From: Rheinheimera sp.
GTDB lineage: Bacteria > Pseudomonadota > Gammaproteobacteria > Enterobacterales > Alteromonadaceae
Assembly: GCA_008015325.1 (NCBI GenBank)
Contig: SSFI01000115.1
Location: forward strand, 1-38,717
DNA: 38,717 nucleotides
Reading direction: 5' to 3'
Made by a program: the position numbers and the translations under genes
Shown: piece after piece, positions 15,190 to 23,690 of the stretch
Layout of the letters: each line of letters starts with the position of its first letter
Position numbering within the stretch: the first letter of the stretch is position 1
Notes under the pieces: generated by a model
Told to the model about the DNA's origin: nothing
Seen by the model: only the letters and a program-made list of their open reading frames with translations
Database searches by the model: none

Positions 15190-17741
15190 CTAATGTTTCT
15201 GTAGTTGCTGCAACAGCTGTTGTTCTGCAGCATTGAGCTCAGGTCTGTTCAGGGCGCTGAGGATCTTCTTAGCCTCTGCAGTTCGCTTGAGCTGCAGCAA
15301 AGCGGCGGCGATATGCAGTTGCAGTAAGGCCGACTGCGGCTGCCGGATCTCTGCTTCGCGCAGCACGCCAAGGCCTTTTTCTGCCTGACCGGCTTTGACC
15401 AGCGCATAGCCGTACGTATCGAGAATATCGGCTTGTTCCGGCATGGCCTGGTGCGCCTTTTCCGCCCACTGCAGCGCTTGTTGTGGGTCGGTATCCAACA
15501 GCAACACCGCCAGGTTATTTTGCAAAATGGCCTGCGTCGGCAATAACGGGCTTTGTTGATAAACGGCACGGGCTTGCTCGGTGGCACCTGCTTGCTCAAG
15601 CTGTTCAGCCAGCGCCAGCGTGGCACTGAGGTCCGTTGGATGCTGTTGCAGCCAATCCTGTAACAGCTGTCGCACTACGGCCGGCTTATTGCGTTGTGCA
15701 TGCAATAACAACAATAAATGTTGTTGTGCACCGGATTGGCGAAACAGCGGTGTCAGGAGCTCTACTGCGGCCTGATTTTGATCTTGCGCCAGATAAAAAT
15801 GCGCTTTGAGTTCAGCCACTGTGCTTTGCTGCGCCTGATGATTTTCCAGCTTTTGCAATTGACGTAAGCCATCGGCATACCGTTGTTCCAGCAGGGCCAG
15901 CCGGGCCTGCAGCAGACTGAGCTGAACTTCATCGCTGTCCAGTGCCTGCAGCCGGCTCAGCGTTTTCTTCGCCCCGTTACTGTCTTTAGCGCTTAACTGC
16001 AGATCGGCGAGGTCGCGCAGCCGCCAGGACTGATCGTACCAAAGCCCATAGAGAATATCGTGCAGACGCTGCGCTTCAGCCTGGTTCTGTTGTTTCAGCG
16101 CCAGTCGCGCTTTGGCAAAATACAAATCTGCGCTGATATCGGTTTGTTCCGTCAGTTGCTCTGCCAGCGCTTTGGCTTCAGCTAACGCATTAGTTTGTAA
16201 ATACAATTCCATTAAAGCCATCCGGGCGGGTACCAGCTTTTGGTCCTGCGCGTCCAGCTGTTGTAAATAATGAATTGCCTCGCTGGCTTTCCCCAGCCTT
16301 AGCGCAGCGTCAGCCATCAGCTGCAGCACCAGCGGGTCGGCAGCATCCTTTTGCAGCAAAATCTGGTAAGACTGCATAGCGCCGCTCCAGTCCTGTTGTT
16401 GCAGTGCCAGACTGGCCATGGATAACAGACTGGGTTTGTAGGCCGCATCCAGGGTCAGCGCTTGTTGATAAAACTGTCGTGCCAGGGCAGCATCGCCAGA
16501 TTTGGCCGCGACATCGCCGGCCAGCTGGAAAATTTCCACTTTGGACTGATCAGCCTTGAGTAAATCAGCGGCAGTTTGCTGCGCATCGCCCAGTAAACCC
16601 TGCTCCAGCTGCAAATAGCCCAATACTATTAAATCCGCTTGCTGATTGTGCCCGGGTTGCTCACTCAGCAGTTGACGCGCCTTCGCGCCTTGCTGATTGC
16701 CCAGCAGGCTTTGGATATAGGCTTTACGCACCTCAGTTTGCTCTGGAAAAGCCTGGAAGGCTGTTTGCAGCACGGTTTGCTCTGCTGCGGCGTCCTGTTG
16801 GGCGCGGGCGATGGCGGCAGCGAGTAAATAAAGCTGGAAATCCGCCGGGTTGAGCTTGATGGCCTGCTGGCTGAATCCTGCCGCCGTTTTGGTATCATTC
16901 AGTTGCAGATAACTTTGGGCCAACAGCTGATGCACCTGGTAATTGGCCGGATAGAGTTTCAGTGCCCGGCGCAGTTTTAGAATGGCCTGCTCAAATTTTT
17001 CCTGGCTGAAATCCATAGTTGCGGTCAGCAATAACACATCTTCCTGCTCTTTGGCGTCTTCCGGCAGATTGTTCAGCTGCATCTGGACCTGACGCAGCAT
17101 GCGGTTTTGTTCTTTGTCATCACCCTGCAGACCAACTAATGCCGCATGGATCAGCTGGCCATATGGGTTGTAGGGGAATTTCTCCCGGTACAATACGATG
17201 CTGTTCAGGGCCTCTGCCAATTTGCCCTGTTGCTGCAGCACACGGGCTTTGCCGAGCAAAGCGATAGGGTCATTTGGGTCTTTGTTCAGCAGTTGCTGAT
17301 AGATGCGCAGCGCCTGTTCCGGCTGTTGCTGTACCAGATGTAATTGCGCCTGCAGATACTGCGCTTTAATGGCGAAGTTGCTATCTGAACGGATCGATTG
17401 CAGCAATGGTGGGATCTGAGAAAACTGCTGTTGATTTAACCGTAAATCAGCGGTTCGACCGCAGCACCGCCGTCCAGCGCCAGCTGTAATTCTTTTTCCG
17501 CACTGCTCCAGTTGCCGGCTTTGAGCAGGACCTGACCCAGCATCAGCCGGGCCGGCAAATAAGCTGGGTTTTGCTGCAGACTGTTGCGCAGCTCCAGTTC
17601 TGCTGCACGCCATTGTGCCTGCTGACTATATTGCCGGGCTTTTTCGTAATAAGCTGACGCGGTATCCGCTGCGAACACCGCTTGTGCGGCGAAAGTAGTG
17701 AACACAGCAACCAACACAGAGAGCACAGGCAATTTCATCAT
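15190..17741 (-). pseudogene. prsT: PrsT-like TPR protein of the PEP-CTERM/XrtA system, frameshifted near the N-terminus
   Basis: A signal peptide (MMKLPVLSVLVAVFTTFAAQAVFA) and the family-typical first TPR (ASAYYEKARQYSQQAQWRAA, then a LELRNSLQQNP segment) read from 17741 to a stop at 17436. The remaining roughly 740 residues, at least fifteen TPR units (e.g. QALRIYQQLLNKDPNDPIALLGKARVL, split across helices), continue in the next frame down to 15190. The break lies near 17445, at EPLIYG / LNQQQFSQ. A small deletion is likely, since the joined length (about 850) is slightly under the usual 900 or so. PrsT proteins occur with exosortase A and exopolysaccharide loci and are thought to help assemble surface polymers. 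Here only the anchor-A protein keeps it company. Confidence 0.72.
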
Positions 17742-17882
17742 TTATCCTTCAGAGCCGGCGTGGCTGCAGCCAGCGAGCGATCAGAGAGCGGTCAGAATGC
17801 GGCCACTTTAAATGATAGCGTTGTCATAGGTAAAGCTTGTCTGAATTTCAGTAACAGAGATGATGAACCGGGAGAGCCAGAG

Positions 17883-18149
17883 ATGCAGGTCCAACACCAA
17901 ATACCACAATGTTGTTTTATTTATCAGGCCGAAGGCGCCGAAGCACGGCTGGAATACCGGCTATTTCAGGCGCAAGGGCAGCCGGCGGTCGATTTGTATC
18001 ATACTTTTGTTCCGCCGGAATTTCGGGGGCAGGGCATTGCGGCATTGTTAACCACGGCCGCACTCGAATGGGCCCGTCAGCAACATTTGCAGATCCATGC
18101 CAGTTGCAGTTATGTCGCCCGTCAGCTGGAGGTTTCAGGCAAAAACTAA
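17883..18149 (+). CDS. Small GNAT-fold acetyltransferase (YjdJ type)
   Basis: 88 residues from ATG 17883, chosen for the GGGAGAG ribosome-binding sequence just upstream and the family length. The core is VDLYHTFVPPEFRGQGIAALL with the acetyl-CoA pyrophosphate loop R-G-Q-G-I-A. The last part, CSYVARQL, is the conserved end of the short stand-alone GNAT family (Acetyltransf_CG). Members are thought to acetylate small molecules or proteins; the substrate is unknown. The stop is immediately followed by the first operator of the benE unit. Confidence 0.85.
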   Translation: MQVQHQIPQCCFIYQAEGAEARLEYRLFQAQGQPAVDLYHTFVPPEFRGQGIAALLTTAALEWARQQHLQIHASCSYVARQLEVSGKN

Positions 18150-18193
18150 AAATGTATACAAATTTATTTTGTGTATACATTTAATGGTATGCT
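18150..18193 (+). promoter_or_regulatory. Paired TGTATACA operators and promoter of the benE-gntR unit
   Basis: AAATGTATACA (18150-18160) and its perfect complement TGTATACATTT (18172-18182) form an 11-base inverted repeat with an 11-base spacer. Each arm contains the self-complementary TGTATACA, with centres 22 bases apart (two turns). TGTATAC-type palindromes are typical sites of FCD-subfamily GntR regulators, and such a gene ends this operon. An extended -10 TGGTATGCT (18185-18193) follows, with a weak AT-rich -35 between the sites, so binding should block transcription. Autoregulation is an inference. Confidence 0.7.
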
Positions 18194-18225
18194 GCTGACA
18201 AACCAAATAAAGCAGGGGGAGCAGC

Positions 18226-19413
18226 ATGACAGCGTCAGTACAGCAGAGCGGTGGAGATACTGCCGGTTGGAGCAGTTCACATTGGGTCGCAGGTTTTGTC
18301 GCGGTGTTAGTTGGCTTTGCCAGCTCAGTCGCCATTGTGTTTCAGGCGGCTGCTGCGGCAGGGGCCAATGCCGGGCAAATCGCCAGCTGGATTGGGATTC
18401 TTGGATTTGCCATGGGGGTAACCTGCATCGGCTTTTCCTGGTACTTCAAAGCACCAGTACTGACAGCCTGGTCCACACCCGGTGCTGCGCTGCTCGCCAC
18501 CAGCCTGAGCGGCTATAGCCTGGCCGAAGCTGTCGGCGTTTTTATGTTCAGCGCCTTGCTGACCTTGCTGCTTGGGCTGTCGGGCTGGTTTGACAGACTC
18601 AGCAAAGTGCTGCCACTACCATTGGCCAATGCGATGCTGGCCGGAATTTTGTTGCAGTTTGGCTTAGGTATTTTCCGCCATTTGCCACAGGCGCCCGTGC
18701 TGGTGATTGGCTTAGTGCTGCTGTTTGTTCTGAGTCGGCGTTTTATCGCCAGATACAGTATTCCGCTGGTGTTACTGGCTGGAGTAATTTTCACCTTGCT
18801 GCGCGGCGAATGGTCGGTGCAGCAGTTAGAGCCATCCCTGGTGCAACTGGAATGGGTCTGGCCGGAGTTTCACTGGCAGGCGATGTTAGGTGTCGGGTTG
18901 CCGCTTTTTATCGTGACTATGTCGTCACAAAACCTGCCTGGGCTGGCGGTGCTGCGCAGTCAGGGTTATCAGACGCCGGTGTCGCCCTTGTTAACTGTGA
19001 CTGGTTTGCTGACCTTGATCACCGCGCCATTTGGCAATTTCTCAATTAACCTCGCGGCTATTACCGCTGCGATTTGCAGCGGGCCAGAAGCGCACCCGGA
19101 GCCGGCATCACGTTACCGTGCCGGCATTGCCGCCGGGGTGTTTTATCTGCTGACTGGCCTTGCCGGCTCCACCATAGTGGCCTTATTCCTGGCCTTCCCG
19201 CCGGCATTGGTGGCGGTGGTAGCAGGGCTGGCGTTATTGGTCACGATCGCCGGCAACTTATCGGTGGTCACCGCTGAAGGACAGTACCGTGAAGCGGCGA
19301 TGCTGACCTTTTTGCTGACCGCATCCGGCGTCAGCTTTTTTGGTTTAGCTTCGGCCTTTTGGGGTCTGGTATTGGGATTGGTTGTTTTACTGCTGCAAAA
19401 ATGGCGGGCCTGA
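18226..19413 (+). CDS. benE: BenE-family benzoate/H+ symporter-like transporter
   Basis: 395 residues, like E. coli YdcO and Acinetobacter BenE, with about 11-12 membrane helices. Family-typical stretches are VAGFVAVLVGFASSVAIVFQ, TAWSTPGAALLA (the conserved substrate-site region), LPLANAMLAGILLQFGLG and NFSINLAAITAAICSGPEAH. BenE proteins import benzoate or related aromatic acids with protons. No benzoate-degradation gene is in the window, so the substrate is uncertain. A strong GGGGGAG ribosome-binding site precedes the ATG. The stop overlaps the next start (TGATG). Confidence 0.9.
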   Translation: MTASVQQSGGDTAGWSSSHWVAGFVAVLVGFASSVAIVFQAAAAAGANAGQIASWIGILGFAMGVTCIGFSWYFKAPVLTAWSTPGAALLATSLSGYSLAEAVGVFMFSALLTLLLGLSGWFDRLSKVLPLPLANAMLAGILLQFGLGIFRHLPQAPVLVIGLVLLFVLSRRFIARYSIPLVLLAGVIFTLLRGEWSVQQLEPSLVQLEWVWPEFHWQAMLGVGLPLFIVTMSSQNLPGLAVLRSQGYQTPVSPLLTVTGLLTLITAPFGNFSINLAAITAAICSGPEAHPEPASRYRAGIAAGVFYLLTGLAGSTIVALFLAFPPALVAVVAGLALLVTIAGNLSVVTAEGQYREAAMLTFLLTASGVSFFGLASAFWGLVLGLVVLLLQKWRA

Positions 19414-20069
19414 TGCAAAAAGCTGATCTTTATCTGCAACTGCGGGACGACATCCGCCGCCGGCGCTGGCCGGCAGGCCGTGCACTGAAACAACAAGAGC
19501 TGGCGGACTATTATCAGACCAGCCGCATTCCGGTGCGGGAAGCGCTGGCACGGCTGTTGGCAGAAGGCTGGCTGGTCAGCGCCGGCAAAGCCAGTCTGAT
19601 GGTGCCGCCTTTATCGGCCGGCGAAGCGCAGGAACTTTGCCTGATCCGCAGTCAGCTGGAACCTTTAGCACTGCGTCAGGCTTTGCCTCAGCTGAATCAG
19701 GCGATTTTGGGTGCGGCCGAAGATTGCCTGAATGCTGCTGATGCCGCAGCGCATGATCCGTTACTACAGGGTGAACTAAACTGGCAGTTTCATCAGCTGT
19801 TGTATCAGCCATGTGGCATGCCAACGCTGCTGCAGTTACTGCAGCAATTGCACCTCAAAGTGGCGATGTATCTGGGGTTTCAGCAAGCAGAGCTGGGTTA
19901 TGCTGACAAAAGTGCGGCAGAACATCGTGCGCTGTTACAGCATTTGCGGCAGGGCCGGCATGCAGCGGCGCTTGAACTGCTGCAACAGCATATCAGCGAG
20001 GCCGCCATTGAATTGCAGCAGCATCTGCAACACAGCGGGGATAAAAGATCATGCAACCAGTGTCTGTGA
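19413..20069 (+). CDS. GntR-family transcriptional regulator (FCD type)
   Basis: 218 residues when started at ATG 19413, which overlaps the benE stop by one base. The longer upstream frame adds only benE-overlapping sequence. An N-terminal winged helix (1-65) has the GntR recognition segment RIPVREALARLLAEGWLV. An all-helical FCD domain follows, with metal- or ligand-binding features such as LNWQFHQLLY and EHRALLQHLRQGRHAAALELL. FCD regulators usually sense organic acids and repress nearby catabolic or transport genes. Coupling to benE and the paired palindromes in front of benE suggest that it represses its own operon until the transported acid is present. Confidence 0.88.
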   Translation: MQKADLYLQLRDDIRRRRWPAGRALKQQELADYYQTSRIPVREALARLLAEGWLVSAGKASLMVPPLSAGEAQELCLIRSQLEPLALRQALPQLNQAILGAAEDCLNAADAAAHDPLLQGELNWQFHQLLYQPCGMPTLLQLLQQLHLKVAMYLGFQQAELGYADKSAAEHRALLQHLRQGRHAAALELLQQHISEAAIELQQHLQHSGDKRSCNQCL

Positions 20070-20290
20070 ATAGTCAGTTGTGTCCGCGTTGTGGCGCAAC
20101 CAATAGTTGCGGTTTTGCACAAGGGCAGGCGGTTTGCTGGTGCATGCAATTACCGCCGTTACAGGATAAACAGGCGGCGGCGAATGCCACAGCCTGTTTT
20201 TGCCGGAATTGTCTGACCGAATTAACGACGACGGGCCAGGCCGAGCAAAGCGGCCAAGCCCAGCAATACAAACCCGAAAGCACCGCCTGA
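20051..20290 (+). CDS. Cysteine-rich CWC-family protein
   Basis: 79 residues. Cysteines at the start (LCPRCGATNSCGF), the eponymous CWC (VCWCMQLP) and FCRNCLTEL at about 56-64 form the two-knuckle pattern of the Cys-rich CWC family, probably metal binding; the role is unknown. The start overlaps the end of the GntR gene by 19 bases. The last 23 or so residues lie over the 3' end of the convergent cyclophilin gene and do not belong to the conserved domain, which ends at about residue 64. Confidence 0.75.
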   Translation: MQPVSVNSQLCPRCGATNSCGFAQGQAVCWCMQLPPLQDKQAAANATACFCRNCLTELTTTGQAEQSGQAQQYKPESTA

Positions 20291-21007
20291 ACTGCTGCTG
20301 TCGCTGTTTTGCTGCTGTAAAATTGCGGTATTAGCTTTTGGATTCAGGCTGGCGGCGCTGTTGGTTTCGCTGTTAACGACGCTGATGCTTTCAATCAGCA
20401 CCAGATTATCCTGAGTCACTGCTCGCTGCGCTGTGGCATCAGCACTGGTGTAATTACGCAGTGGCACGCCGTTGAAACTGGCGTTGAGTTTATTCGGCAG
20501 CGCGGCGATGGCATCAATCACTTCCATGCCATTGCCCGTAACCTGACCAAACACGGTAAAGCCGGCGTTTTGTAAATCGAGCTGCGGATTGCCACCACTG
20601 TTATCCGCCAGATTGATAAACCATTGATTGGTGGCACTATGCGCGTCGCCGGCGACTTTGGCCATCGCAATAGTGGCGCGCACGTTCGACCATTTCGGTT
20701 CGTTGCGGATCGGCGCCTGTTGCGCCACGGCACTAAATGGTGCCGCATTGTTCCCGCTGTATTTAAATCCACCGCCCTGGATCACAAAGCCAGGCTCGCT
20801 GCGATGGATAAAGGTGCCGTTATAGCTACCGGCTTTGACATAACTGAGGAAATTGGTGACGGTCACCGGCGTGGACTGGTCAAACAGGTTGACTTCAAAG
20901 TCACCGAGACTGGTTTTCACTAACACGACAGTGGCCAGCGCAGGCTGGGCAATTAACACAGAACTCAACAGGGCTGCGATTGGCAGCGGGCGATAAATCT
21001 TTGACAT
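20222..21007 (-). CDS. Exported cyclophilin-type peptidyl-prolyl isomerase with a GlyGly-CTERM tail
   Basis: 261 residues from ATG 21007, chosen because GGAG precedes it and a signal peptide follows (IAALLSSVLIAQPALA). The cyclophilin domain spans about 27-200: TSLGDFEVNLFDQSTPVTV, then FIHRSEPGFVIQGGGF (catalytic Arg and Gln), ATNQWFINLADN, and FTVFGQVTGNGMEVID. It isomerises peptidyl-proline bonds in the periplasm or beyond. A Ser/Thr-rich linker leads to SSSSGGAFGFVLLGLAALLG and a terminal RRR. This is a GlyGly-CTERM signal, processed by rhombosortase, so the enzyme is probably delivered to the cell surface. The 3' end overlaps the convergent CWC gene by 69 bases. Confidence 0.9.
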   Translation of the reverse strand: MSKIYRPLPIAALLSSVLIAQPALATVVLVKTSLGDFEVNLFDQSTPVTVTNFLSYVKAGSYNGTFIHRSEPGFVIQGGGFKYSGNNAAPFSAVAQQAPIRNEPKWSNVRATIAMAKVAGDAHSATNQWFINLADNSGGNPQLDLQNAGFTVFGQVTGNGMEVIDAIAALPNKLNASFNGVPLRNYTSADATAQRAVTQDNLVLIESISVVNSETNSAASLNPKANTAILQQQNSDSSSSGGAFGFVLLGLAALLGLARRR

Positions 21008-21132
21008 GAGGTGTCTCCGGAATAAATTAAGCAAAAGCTTAACTGAGCCGGGATTACCACCGCGAGCAGCATTACACTTAGTGACGAATTGACTACAGAA
21101 TATTGTAAAGTGCCGGGTGCTGGAACCCGGCG

Positions 21133-23085
21133 TTATTTGGCTGGCTGTGCCGTCAGCTGCTGCCAGTTTTCCAGATAATAGCGGGCTTTCGGATGTTCCC
21201 GCGCCTGTTCAAAATACTGCCGGGCTTTGACCAGATCGCGGCTGACCTGCTGACCTTCAAAATACAACAAACCGAGGTAATAACTGGCGCTGGCACTGCC
21301 CTTGCTGGCGGCCTGTTGCAGTAATTCCACGGCTTTCACCGGATCAGCTTTAGTGCCTTTGCCAAACAGATATAACAATCCCAGCCGGTTTAGCGCCGGC
21401 GCATAACCCTGTTCGGCGCCAAAACTATAAAACCGCATGGCGGCGGCAGGGTCGGCATTGATACCTTCACCGTCATCCAGCATCACACCGACATGGAAAG
21501 CACAGGCCGCAATCCCCTGGCGGGTACACAAATATAACCAGCGGCTTGCTTGCAGCGGGTCGGCTTTGACGAGTTCGCCATCACTGTACATATTGCCAAG
21601 CCGCAGCATGGCGCGGGCAAAAAAGCGTTCAGCAGCTTGTTGGTAATAATAATTGGCCGGCATGCTGTCGCCAGCGAACCAGCGCCGCTCCAGGCCATAG
21701 CCATACAGATAAAAGGCTTCCGGGTGATAGGATAACATCGCCTGTCGCAGCAGCTGCTGCGCCTGCTGGCGCTCAGTTTCGTTGAGCTCTGGCTGTTGCA
21801 TCAAATCCGACACATACAAATAAGCGGCTGTGGTACTGCCCTGTTCTGCCAGTTGTTTTAGCTGTGCCGTGGCAGTAGCTGCAGGGAGCTGCTGATGTTC
21901 AAGCTGCGCCAGAATGGCAAAGCTGGCGGCGTCCGGGTGGCCGGCTTTCGCTGCTGCCAGTAATTGCGTAATAGCTGCTGCGGCGTCGCGTGGGGTCAGT
22001 TTTCCCTGCAGCAGATAACGGGCCAGCTGCACTTCGGCGACGCCAGGGCCAGCTCGTTCGTTGATATAGGCTTGCAGTTCAGTTACTGCAGGCTGATGTT
22101 TGCCTGCGATCAGTGTCTTAAAATGCAGGAGATGTAACAGTTGCAACGCCGGGATATAGTCCTGGTCCGCTGCATCAGTCAGCCAGCCCAGACACTGTGC
22201 TTTACTGGTTTTTAAGTGCAGGGCCGGTTGGAAACACCATTCTGCCAGCTTGACTTTGGCTTGCAGCGAGCCTTGCGTCACCGCTTTGAGTAGCAAAGCC
22301 TCGGCTTCTGCTGTGTTGTTTTCTTCCATCAGTGCGATTGCCAGTGGCACCATCATCGCCGGATTGCTGGCTGCGCCTTCCGGTAACAGTTCTTTGCGCC
22401 AGCCATCGACCAGCCCGACAAAGGGAAAGGGTAAGCCGTCGATGGCATGCAGATAACGCTGATTGTCAAAAAACACGGTTTTCAGCCGGTTGTCGGCCGG
22501 GTCGTAGACCTGCACTTCATAATGCATGCTGTTGCCAGACGATGACAGCACGGCATGGTAATCTTGGGTTTGCATGCCCAGCAGGCTGAGCAATTCGTGC
22601 GCGTCGGCAAAGGTATTAATGCGCCAGGCGGAGTAACTGGCTTTGCCGTTGCCGCTGCGCAATATACCGTCGCGCAGATAACTCTGGTAAGCTTGCAGTG
22701 CTTTCAGTTCGCTCTGTTGCTGATGTTCCTGATAGCAGTTCATTGCCAGCCGGTAAAAGGCCAGATTCAGCAGGTTTTGTTGTTGCCATTGCCGCCAGGG
22801 CAGGCTCAGACACTGGCTGATATCGGTCTGCATCAGCTGCTGTTGCATGGCACGCCAGTCGATGGCGCTTTGCTGCGCCTGGCCTGACGCTAAAAAGCTC
22901 TGATATAAAGCTGCATAATCTGGTAAAGCATTAGCCGGCGGTAACTGTGCTGCCGTTTGCGCGTAAAGCTGACCAGCCGCTGGCACTGCATTGACCGGCT
23001 GACCCGGCTTAAGAGGCGTTTGCTGACAACCAGCCAGAAATAAGCAGAGACAGCAAAACAGGGCAATGGCTTGCCAGCGGATCAT
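21133..23085 (-). CDS. Lipoprotein with Sel1-like and TPR repeats
   Basis: 650 residues from ATG 23085, preferred because a lipoprotein signal follows directly (IALFCCLCLFLAGC, lipidated Cys at about 20). The upstream in-frame extension overlaps the preceding gene and has no signal. A mostly helical middle leads to at least four Sel1-type repeats in the last third, e.g. AAMRFYSFGAEQGYAPALNR and AVELLQQAASKGSASASYYL. Sel1 repeats mediate protein-protein contacts, often in envelope or signalling complexes. No catalytic motif is seen. It begins 17 bases after the stop of the 90-residue gene, so the two are probably co-transcribed. Confidence 0.82.
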   Translation of the reverse strand: MIRWQAIALFCCLCLFLAGCQQTPLKPGQPVNAVPAAGQLYAQTAAQLPPANALPDYAALYQSFLASGQAQQSAIDWRAMQQQLMQTDISQCLSLPWRQWQQQNLLNLAFYRLAMNCYQEHQQQSELKALQAYQSYLRDGILRSGNGKASYSAWRINTFADAHELLSLLGMQTQDYHAVLSSSGNSMHYEVQVYDPADNRLKTVFFDNQRYLHAIDGLPFPFVGLVDGWRKELLPEGAASNPAMMVPLAIALMEENNTAEAEALLLKAVTQGSLQAKVKLAEWCFQPALHLKTSKAQCLGWLTDAADQDYIPALQLLHLLHFKTLIAGKHQPAVTELQAYINERAGPGVAEVQLARYLLQGKLTPRDAAAAITQLLAAAKAGHPDAASFAILAQLEHQQLPAATATAQLKQLAEQGSTTAAYLYVSDLMQQPELNETERQQAQQLLRQAMLSYHPEAFYLYGYGLERRWFAGDSMPANYYYQQAAERFFARAMLRLGNMYSDGELVKADPLQASRWLYLCTRQGIAACAFHVGVMLDDGEGINADPAAAMRFYSFGAEQGYAPALNRLGLLYLFGKGTKADPVKAVELLQQAASKGSASASYYLGLLYFEGQQVSRDLVKARQYFEQAREHPKARYYLENWQQLTAQPAK

Positions 23086-23101
23086 ATTCAACGGGATGGG
23101 C

Positions 23102-23374
23102 TCAGTCTTGTTCAATCCATGGGGTTTGCGGTAACAAATCCAGATGTGCTTCATACCGTGGCAGATTAAATTCCTGCTGCAGTTCCACCACGGCAAACAT
23201 TTCCGGCGCCAGAGCGCAGGCAATCAGTTCCAGCGCATCTTCGCGGCTATGACCAGTCATGCACAGCCGCATCAGCGTGGCTTTGACTTTGAGCGGATAA
23301 CCATCCGCCAGTTGATTTTCGATGACTTCAAATAACAGTTGTTGATCGAGTTGATCGCCATGGTCCTGACTCAT
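23102..23374 (-). CDS. Small conserved-looking acidic protein, unrecognised
   Basis: 90 residues, soluble, acidic and mostly helical. The central part (KATLMRLCMTGHSREDALELIACAL) reads like a compact helical domain and the end is PQTPWIEQD. No signal peptide or membrane helix is present. I do not recognise the family. It is the first gene of the leftward pair with the Sel1-repeat lipoprotein, 17 bases apart. Confidence 0.65.
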   Translation of the reverse strand: MSQDHGDQLDQQLLFEVIENQLADGYPLKVKATLMRLCMTGHSREDALELIACALAPEMFAVVELQQEFNLPRYEAHLDLLPQTPWIEQD

Positions 23375-23690
23375 TGATCCGGGGTTCCTGCCACAGAGTA
23401 AAGATGTCCAGCATGCCAGATTTGCAGGGCGCTGCCCAGCGTATATTCGTCGAAGGACGCTGGCTTTGTCGCCGGTTAGCCGGTGTATTACCGTGATATG
23501 GAGCGAAAGATTTTTGTTTAAATGAAAATCAAGCAGTTGCCGTGACGCAGCTAGTCACTGCTTGCACCGCTTAAAACGCTTCTGTATGTTGGTAATAAAA
23601 CTACAGCCGGCAGCAAAAGCCGGCGCACAAACCGACACCATCACTCACACTACCTTGTCGTTAATAATTGTTAAAAAGAGATAATAAGCA
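23375..23690. other. Divergent intergenic region upstream of the antiporter gene
   Basis: 316 bases without a gene. It contains a 6-base GCCGGC hairpin (23606-23611 / 23619-23624) with no T run and a weak rightward promoter candidate (TTGCAC 23562-23567, 17-base spacer, TATGTT 23585-23590). Nothing else can be supported. Confidence 0.4.

Noticed and set aside
23655-23685. TTGTCG ... GATAAT as antiporter promoter
   Set aside because: The spacer would be 19 bases and transcription would begin inside the coding sequence.
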